Below, in pieces: positions 32,816-37,832 of a stretch of DNA of 37,832 bases. The notes beneath the pieces were generated by a model. The model was given only the letters and a program-made list of their open reading frames with translations. It was not told where the DNA came from and searched no databases. Numbering within the stretch: the stretch's first letter is position 1; each line of letters starts with the position of its first letter. Origin of the DNA: Candidatus Sedimenticola endophacoides (lineage in GTDB: Bacteria > Pseudomonadota > Gammaproteobacteria > Chromatiales > Chromatiaceae); the NCBI GenBank assembly GCA_003062205.1, contig PQCP01000121.1:1-37832 (forward strand), in the 5' to 3' direction. Position numbers and translations under genes: made by a program.

Positions 32816-34132
32816 TCAGGCGCCGGGAAGCTCCACCTCCACCCTCAGCCCCCCCAGCCCCCCGGCGCGGCTGAAGCGCAGGGTGCCGCCATAGAGCTTG
32901 ACGATGTCGCTGACGATGGCCAGCCCCAGGCCGTGTCCCTCGGTGCGCTCGTCGAGGCGCGCGCCGCGATCGGTCAGCCGTTCGATGTCGGCCGGGTCCA
33001 GGCCGGCGCCGTCGTCCTCCACCCGGATGCGGATCCGCGTATCCGCCTCGATGCGGCAATGGACCCGCGTCGCGGCCCATTTACAGGCGTTGTCCAGGAG
33101 GTTGCCGAGCAGCTCCAGCATGTCCTCCCGCTCGCCCGCGGGGAGGATGCCCGGCGGGGCCCGGTAGGTGATGCGCAACCCGCGTGGGCCGTGGATCTGC
33201 TGCAGCACGGCGATCAGTTCCGGCAGCTCCCGGTCGGGTTCGAAGCGGCTGCCGGCGATGTGCTTGCCGGCCAGGCGGGCACGCTTGAGCTCGCGCTCCA
33301 TCAGCTGGCCGATGCGGCGGGTCTGATGCGCCGCCTGGCCGCGCCTTCCGGGCTCGTCCGGTTGGTCGAAATACTGGGTGAGCAGGTTGAGCGGCCCCTT
33401 CAGGGCGTGGGCCAGGTTGCCGAGGGCGTTGCGCGAGCGCGCCAGGCGCTGGTTGAGCAGCCCCAGCAACTGGTTGAACTCCCGCACCAGGGGCAGCACC
33501 TCGGCGGGGACCTCTTCGCTCAGTTGGCTGGCCTGGCCGAGGGCCAGCTGCTGGACCTCGCGGCGCACGCGCTCCAGGCGTCGGAACGAGTAGTTGACCA
33601 CCAGGCTCTGGATCAGCAGCAGGCCGCCGAGTCCGCCCAGGGCGAGCAGGGCGAACCAGCGGCTGTAACGGTCGCGCTCGCGCAGGATCGGGGTGAGGTC
33701 CTCGGCCACGCCGAGGGTGAACTCGCGTCCCCCCTTGCGGTAGCCGCCGGTGAGCAGCAGCAGGGTCTGAGCGTCGGGTCCGGCGACATGGTGTCGGGCC
33801 GCCTGACCGGGTGGCAGCGGGGGGATATCGAGGGTCTGGTCCCACAGCGAGCGCGAGCGCAGGGTGGTACCGTCGCTGAAGCGGATGACGAAGTAGTGGC
33901 CGGAGAAGGGCTGGCTGTAGACCTCGCTGAGGTGACGCCAGCTCAGCTCCGTCCCCTCCGGCCCGAAGCGCATGGAGGCGAGCAGTCCCTGGGCGTCGTG
34001 CTCCAGGCGGGAGGCGACGAAGCCCTCGCTCATGGCGCGCAGCGCTTGGTTGCCGATCAGCCAGATCAGCCCGATCAGGGCTATCAGGGTAAGGCCGAGG
34101 CCCAGTTGCAGACGCCGCTTGAGGGAGTTCAC
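32816..34132 (-). CDS. PhoQ/QseC-like sensor histidine kinase
   Basis: A 438-residue membrane kinase with a membrane helix at about residues 8-29, a periplasmic sensor of about 130 residues, a second membrane helix and a HAMP-like linker. The phosphoacceptor box is [15 protein letters not shown], with the H-x-L-K-x-P pattern seen in PhoQ-type kinases. The ATPase domain has N-box [12 protein letters not shown] and G-box [12 protein letters not shown]. It overlaps the response regulator by 4 bp and is the last gene of the cytochrome operon, so it probably senses a signal linked to that electron-transfer system. Confidence 0.92.
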   Translation of the reverse strand: MNSLKRRLQLGLGLTLIALIGLIWLIGNQALRAMSEGFVASRLEHDAQGLLASMRFGPEGTELSWRHLSEVYSQPFSGHYFVIRFSDGTTLRSRSLWDQTLDIPPLPPGQAARHHVAGPDAQTLLLLTGGYRKGGREFTLGVAEDLTPILRERDRYSRWFALLALGGLGGLLLIQSLVVNYSFRRLERVRREVQQLALGQASQLSEEVPAEVLPLVREFNQLLGLLNQRLARSRNALGNLAHALKGPLNLLTQYFDQPDEPGRRGQAAHQTRRIGQLMERELKRARLAGKHIAGSRFEPDRELPELIAVLQQIHGPRGLRITYRAPPGILPAGEREDMLELLGNLLDNACKWAATRVHCRIEADTRIRIRVEDDGAGLDPADIERLTDRGARLDERTEGHGLGLAIVSDIVKLYGGTLRFSRAGGLGGLRVEVELPGA

Positions 34133-34797
34133 GGCACCTCCGGCCGGAAGATGTAGCCCTGGCCCCGACGTGTCTCGATACGCTCGCGGCCCAGTTTGTC
34201 GCGCAGGCGCCGCACATAGACCTCGATCAGGTTGCTGTCGCGGTCGAAATCCTGCTCATAGACGTGTTCGGTGATCCGGGTCTTGGAGAGCACCTTGTCC
34301 GGGTTGAGCATGAAGTAGCGCAGCAGCCGGAATTCGGTGCCGGTGAGGTTGTGGGTCTGGCCGTCGTCCAGGATCAGCTGCTGGCGCTCCTCGTCCAGGG
34401 TGAGGCCGGCACAGCGCAGATGCCTGTCGGCCTGGCCGTGGAGGCGGCGGATCAGTGTTTGGATGCGCAGCACCAGCTCCTGGAAGTGAAACGGTTTGCC
34501 CAGGTAGTCGTCGGCCCCCGCCTTGAAGCCCTCCACCCGCTCGTGCCAGGCATCGCGCGCGGTGAGGACGATCACCGGCAGCCGGTTGCCCCGGCCGCGC
34601 CAGTTGGCCAACACCTCCAGGCCGGGGCGGGCGGGCAGGCCGAGGTCGAGAATGGCGATGTCGTAGGGTTCGATGTCCCCCATCAGTTCGCCGTCGATGC
34701 CATTGTCCGCCCGGTCCACCGCATAGCCCTGGGCGGCCAGCTGCCGTTGCAGGGATTCGGCCAGCAGATCGTCGTCTTCAACCAGCAACAGGCGCAT
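34129..34797 (-). CDS. OmpR/PhoB-family response regulator
   Basis: A 222-residue regulator. The receiver has the acidic pair D8-D9, phosphoacceptor D51 ([12 protein letters not shown]) and K101 in [10 protein letters not shown]. The C-terminal winged helix has [20 protein letters not shown] and [16 protein letters not shown]. It pairs with the overlapping kinase gene. A direct repeat upstream of the operon (37055-37070) with the 11-bp period favoured by this family is a candidate binding site. Confidence 0.93.
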   Translation of the reverse strand: MRLLLVEDDDLLAESLQRQLAAQGYAVDRADNGIDGELMGDIEPYDIAILDLGLPARPGLEVLANWRGRGNRLPVIVLTARDAWHERVEGFKAGADDYLGKPFHFQELVLRIQTLIRRLHGQADRHLRCAGLTLDEERQQLILDDGQTHNLTGTEFRLLRYFMLNPDKVLSKTRITEHVYEQDFDRDSNLIEVYVRRLRDKLGRERIETRRGQGYIFRPEVP

Positions 34798-34800
34798 GTT

Positions 34801-35097
34801 TCACTCCTCCCGGTGCCGGTCGAGCACGCGGCCATCGGCGGCATCGACCCGGTACTCCCAGACCTGGCCGTCCTCGTCCAGCAGCTCGATCTCGTAGAGG
34901 TGGCGCGCCCCCTGGCGCTCCAGTTCCACCTCCAGAACCCGCCCGCGCGGTGCGGCGAGCCTGGCGATAATCTCCTGCAGGGGCAGGATCTCCCCCTGTG
35001 CTACCAGCCGCCGGGAGCGGTGGTGGTCCTCTTCGGCCTGCGCCGTGGCGGTAAGCGCGGCGCCGAGGAGGATCGAAATCAGCCAGTGTCGGTTCAT
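34801..35097 (-). CDS. Periplasmic PepSY-domain protein
   Basis: A 98-residue small secreted protein with a signal peptide (cut after TATAQA) and a single PepSY-like domain: LPLQEIIARLAAPRGRVLEV, then YEIELLDEDGQVWEYRVDAADGRVL. Such proteins are often encoded beside OmpR-type two-component pairs and are thought to modulate the sensor. It ends 3 nt before the response regulator start. The ATG at 35097 is chosen because the signal peptide begins there. Confidence 0.85.
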   Translation of the reverse strand: MNRHWLISILLGAALTATAQAEEDHHRSRRLVAQGEILPLQEIIARLAAPRGRVLEVELERQGARHLYEIELLDEDGQVWEYRVDAADGRVLDRHREE

Positions 35098-35111
35098 CGG
35101 GTCAGCGCCTT

Positions 35112-35978
35112 TCAGTCGTCCCAGCGTCCGAAGCCGGGGATACGGACATCGTGTTCGTCCGCTAACCGCCATGGAGAGCGAAGCGAAGGCGGTTAGTCCC
35201 CGATAGGCGTAGGCGCGGTTGTATGGCCGCAGTTACGACCGATAGGGAGTGACGTAGGGCATACAAATAGCGCATCCGACACGCCGTAGAGTCATTGTGG
35301 TCATCATGACGGAGTTGCGCACGAGCAGCTTTGCTGCAATGTGCGGGACGGAGTCGTGATGAGCGCAGGACGGTCGGGGCAGTAACGGCTGTCGCGTTGG
35401 CGAGTCGATTTTGGGGACTGGGATGTCCCAAAATCTTTCACGAGGTAGCGACACTCTTGATACAGGCCCTGGTGCGCGCGCCGGTGGCAGCTGTCGCAGT
35501 TGCTCAGCGATTTTACATCGGGGTTGTCCTGTGCCGCACGCCGGGGTATTTCGCTGTGTTCATATACAAAATAGCGCATTTCGGTGATGCGCAGCGGCAT
35601 CGCACGTCCCCTCTGGGCCGACATGATCTTGTTCGGCAGGCCGCGGTTGACCCGGCCGGCGGCGTTGTCGAGCAGGTAGTTGGTGAGGGTCTTGCGGTCC
35701 GGGTCGCCCAGCTCGGCGTTCTCGCCGAAGTGTTCGTCGAGGCCGCGCATGATCCGCTCCCAGGACTCGGCCGGCAGCAGGCCCGGCTGGTAGGGGAAGT
35801 GACAGCCACCGCACTCACGCACATAGAGTTCGGTGTCGGCGCGTTCGATGCCCGGCGCGGCGCCGCCGAACCAGGAGTCGCCGCGGCGCTCTCCGGCGCC
35901 GTCGCACAGGGCGAGGCCGGTGGTGGTGATCAGTCCGATGGATATGGCGATGGCGGCCATGCCTCTGTTGCTCTTCAT
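35112..35978 (-). pseudogene. Diheme cytochrome c (DHC), interrupted by 300-bp element
   Basis: Read on the minus strand, 173 codons from 35978 encode a signal peptide and two heme sites, CGGCH and CDSCH. The reading frame then enters the 300-bp element (35459-35160), where it stays open for about 51 foreign codons. The true C terminus DEHDVRIPGFGRWDD resumes at 35159. Deleting 300 bp joins HQGLY to DEHDV in frame, giving 188 residues. Both heme motifs precede the insertion, so a longer, altered cytochrome might still be made. GAGGAGA lies 7 nt before the start. DHC is the known redox partner of SHP, whose gene lies 12 nt upstream. Confidence 0.9.
35160..35459 (+). repeat. 300-bp structured element, copy 6 (in dhc)
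   Basis: A complete copy lying antisense to the interrupted cytochrome gene, whereas the copy in sbcD lies in the sense direction. The flanks GTTCGTC and ATACAGG show no target duplication, and exact removal restores the gene. It is the second independent proof of the element ends. Confidence 0.97.
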
Positions 35979-35990
35979 CTCGGTCTCTCC

Positions 35991-36389
35991 TCAGTTATCG
36001 GGGTTGCGCAGATAGGTCAGGTAGTCGCCCTTCTCCTGGGGGGTGCACTCGCGTCCCAGGGTCCATTTGCAGTTGCGCAGAAACCACTTCTCGATCTTTT
36101 TCGGATCGCTCAGGCGTTTCGGGTTGACCGCCGGAGACATGGGCTGAATCGGCTTGCCGGTCTTGCGGTGGCGGCCCGCCCGGGTCAGGTCGGTGCCGTG
36201 GCAGTCGGTGCAGCCGCGTGGCTCATCCTTGGCGGTGAAGCTTTTTGTCCAGAGCGTGCGGCCCGTTTCGGCCTGAAACGGCCCGGCGCCCTGGTCGCGG
36301 TAGGTCTGTAGCAGGGTGTCGGCGGCGCCGCCCGCCAGGGTGCCGCCGGATGCCGCCAGCAGCAGGATAGCGAATAGCCGGTGATGCAT
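35991..36389 (-). CDS. SHP-like monoheme cytochrome c (DUF1924)
   Basis: A 132-residue periplasmic cytochrome with signal peptide and one heme site, CTDCHG. It matches the sphaeroides heme protein (SHP) family: ARSWTKSF-type N-terminal region (here RTLWTKSFTAKD), PMSPAVNPKRLSDPKKIEKW and FLRNCKWTLGREC. In R. sphaeroides SHP an asparagine next to a disulfide is the displaceable sixth heme ligand that permits O2 or NO binding; the N in RNC is the candidate here. The second ATG (36389) is preferred because GAGGAG lies 6 nt before it. It sits 10 nt after the cytochrome b gene. Confidence 0.87.
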   Translation of the reverse strand: MHHRLFAILLLAASGGTLAGGAADTLLQTYRDQGAGPFQAETGRTLWTKSFTAKDEPRGCTDCHGTDLTRAGRHRKTGKPIQPMSPAVNPKRLSDPKKIEKWFLRNCKWTLGRECTPQEKGDYLTYLRNPDN

Positions 36390-36399
36390 GGTCATCTCC

Positions 36400-37008
36400 T
36401 CAGTGGGTATTGCTGTCGGTGTTGTCGGGGGCGCGCTTGCGCCCGTCGAGCATGGCGCGGACCAGGTTCTCCCGGTGCAGGAGGCTGGCGAAGAGTACGC
36501 CGAGAAGGTGCAGGGCGATCAGGGCCAGGGTCAGACCGGAGATCGACTCGTGCACCTCCTCCAGGGCCTTGCCGAGCCAGTGCGGCATCTCCTGCATCAG
36601 CCCCGCCAGGGGGCCCGCCGCCTGTTCCGCGCCATAGACGGCCATGCCGCTGACGGCGGTGGCTCCCAGGGCCAGCAGCAGCGCCAGCACCATCGCCCCG
36701 CCGGCCGGGTTGTGGCCCAGGTGACGTCCGGCGCGCAGGGCGGCCATCCGCTTCAGATAGTCGATGACCTCGGAGGGGGGGCGGACAAAGTCGCTGAAAC
36801 GGGCGTGGCGGGTGCCGATCAGTCCCCACAACAGGCGGAATGCCAACAGGCCGCAAAGCGTGTAGCCGGCCAGGCTGTGCAGGGTCATGAAATGGTCTTC
36901 GGAGAGATAGGCGACACTGAAGCTGGCGGCCAGCAGCCAGTGGAACAGGCGTACCGGCAGGTCCCATACCGGCGTCGTTGTCTCATGGTTTGTGTGGGGC
37001 GGTTGCAT
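36400..37008 (-). CDS. Cytochrome b561-type membrane protein
   Basis: A 202-residue membrane cytochrome with four predicted helices. Likely heme-ligating histidines lie in VRLFHWLLA, TLHSLAGY and HLLGVLFASLLHRENL. Such proteins take electrons from the quinone pool and pass them to periplasmic c-type cytochromes, here SHP and DHC. It is the first gene of the minus-strand operon and has GGAGGA 5 nt before the ATG. Confidence 0.9.
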   Translation of the reverse strand: MQPPHTNHETTTPVWDLPVRLFHWLLAASFSVAYLSEDHFMTLHSLAGYTLCGLLAFRLLWGLIGTRHARFSDFVRPPSEVIDYLKRMAALRAGRHLGHNPAGGAMVLALLLALGATAVSGMAVYGAEQAAGPLAGLMQEMPHWLGKALEEVHESISGLTLALIALHLLGVLFASLLHRENLVRAMLDGRKRAPDNTDSNTH

Positions 37009-37054
37009 CCGGCTCCTCCAGGGTGGTGACTGTGGAGGAGCCTAACACCGCCAG

Positions 37055-37070
37055 CTGAAACCAAACTGAA
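37055..37070 (-). promoter_or_regulatory. Candidate response-regulator direct repeat
   Basis: On the minus strand TTCAG, six bases, TTCAG gives a perfect 5-bp direct repeat with an 11-bp period, 47 bp before the cytochrome b start. OmpR/PhoB-type regulators bind such head-to-tail half sites one helical turn apart. The regulator encoded in the same operon is the obvious candidate. No convincing -10 was found. Confidence 0.4.
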
Positions 37071-37113
37071 CGGTGAGCGGGGCATGGAGCGAACCGTTGC
37101 CGGGGCGGGTGTG

Positions 37114-37356
37114 TCAGTCCCGGATCACGATGTCGGAGTCGCGGTTGAGTTCGCCGCTCTCTTCGAGCACCCCGCAGATCTTGCCGCTGGGGTCGACCAT
37201 CACCGCCACCGGTTCCTGGAACAGCGGGCGGCGGATGAACTTCAGCTCCCAGCCGAAGTTCTCCATCTGGTGCAGAGTGCGCAGCTGGGCGCTGTTGAGA
37301 TACTGCTCCGGCCGCTGGGGGACCGGCGGCTGGTCGCCGCGTTTCTTCTGGGCCAT
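37114..37356 (-). CDS. Small hypothetical protein
   Basis: An 80-residue soluble protein that I cannot assign to a family. It begins MAQKKRGDQPPVPQRPEQYL, and has MENFGWELKFIRRPLFQEP and VAVMVDPSGKICGVLEESGE, which look like a compact alpha/beta unit. GGAGG lies 10 nt before the ATG at 37356. It is the only convincing gene right of the cytochrome operon and shares its strand; its stop is about 100 bp upstream of cytochrome b. Confidence 0.6.
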   Translation of the reverse strand: MAQKKRGDQPPVPQRPEQYLNSAQLRTLHQMENFGWELKFIRRPLFQEPVAVMVDPSGKICGVLEESGELNRDSDIVIRD

Positions 37357-37709
37357 GGTTCCGATGCCTCCCGCATTCTGGGTGCTGTGGGAAGTATAGT
37401 CACGCCGTGAGCCATCCGGCGTCAAGGCGTGGATTGTGGTGGGCCGCTGAGATTTCCATGCTGCCCTGCCGAATGGATTCCAGATCGCGAGTGTTCGCTC
37501 GGACATGCACCATATTACGGACTGAGCCGAGAAATTCATTTCACTTGCCCACGCTATTCAACCCTGCTGGATTTCCGGCTGCACCTTCCCTTTGCCGCGT
37601 TTGGCCGGTGTCACATCTGCTGTATGAGTTGGTGTTTCACCATGTCGGTCACGAACGCATATGGCGGGTCATACTGTCAGGGGAGAACTTCCTTGAGTTC
37701 CGCTATTAG
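37357..37709. other. 353 bp without a convincing gene
   Basis: An open frame at 37407-37709 on the plus strand ends exactly at the border of the 123-bp repeat, but it has no Shine-Dalgarno and its early part is low-complexity. The stretch LLYELVFHHVGHERIWRVIL near its end looks more protein-like and could be a remnant cut by the neighbouring mobile element. I see no RNA gene or terminator here. Confidence 0.4.
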
Positions 37710-37832
37710 CCCGAATGTTTCATAAACCATTAGGTGACCACAAATACCGTACAACCAGACTAGGGTATTAGCCGAGAACTAGGCAGGCCGGTAACTGTTA
37801 GCGGGGCGACGATCATTTTTTCGGGGTTGTAG
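37710..37832. repeat. 123-bp inverted repeat, right copy
   Basis: A perfect reverse complement of 135-257, starting CCCGAATG and ending at the last base of the window. It probably represents the end of an insertion sequence whose body lies outside. Confidence 0.85.

Overview
The window is high-GC DNA from a gammaproteobacterium. The single nine-gene F1Fo ATP synthase operon (atpIBEFHAGDC), the SHP/diheme-cytochrome operon and the TAXI-TRAP plus MaeB module would fit a Chromatiales-like or sulfur-oxidising, possibly symbiotic lineage, but that placement is inference. It looks like a complete draft contig: it begins inside one repeat, and a 123-bp sequence near the left end (135-257) recurs as a perfect inverted copy at the extreme right end (37710-37832).

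Layout. 294-7400: sigma-70 promoter, atp operon and intrinsic terminator. 7408-8043: PilZ-like protein on the minus strand. 8625-13732: a DctB-type sensor kinase broken by an IS66-family composite, followed by an intact DctD-type sigma-54 activator. 13752-14252: bacteriohemerythrin. 14474-17972: sigma-54 promoter, TAXI-TRAP binding protein, fused TRAP permease and a universal stress protein. 18216-20477: MaeB malic enzyme with terminator. 20713-23421: P-type cation ATPase. 23517-23996: SlyD-like FKBP. 24031-27225: glmU-glmS. 27448-32102: sbcD (interrupted) and sbcC. 32147-32731: small membrane protein. 32816-37008 (minus): one operon reading cytochrome b, SHP (DUF1924), diheme cytochrome c (interrupted), PepSY protein, response regulator, histidine kinase. 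37114-37356: small conserved-looking hypothetical protein.

The most unusual content is a 300-bp ORF-less element present five times complete and once truncated at the left edge. The complete copies look identical apart from one terminal base. Removing exactly 300 bp restores the reading frame of both sbcD and the diheme cytochrome gene, so the ends are known to the base and there is no target-site duplication. It has end-proximal hairpins and several internal stems. This fits a non-autonomous IS200/IS605-type or RAYT/REP-like element, and possibly an orphan HEARO/omega-RNA-type unit. No transposase, IscB or TnpB nuclease of that type is encoded here.

Functionally, the window joins energy conservation (ATP synthase), organic-acid uptake and oxidation (DctBD-like control, TAXI-TRAP, malic enzyme), cell-wall precursor synthesis (GlmU, GlmS), DNA repair (SbcCD) and a c-type cytochrome electron-transfer module. 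Insertions have broken one gene in each of the dicarboxylate-sensing, repair and cytochrome modules, which suggests recent mobile-element proliferation.
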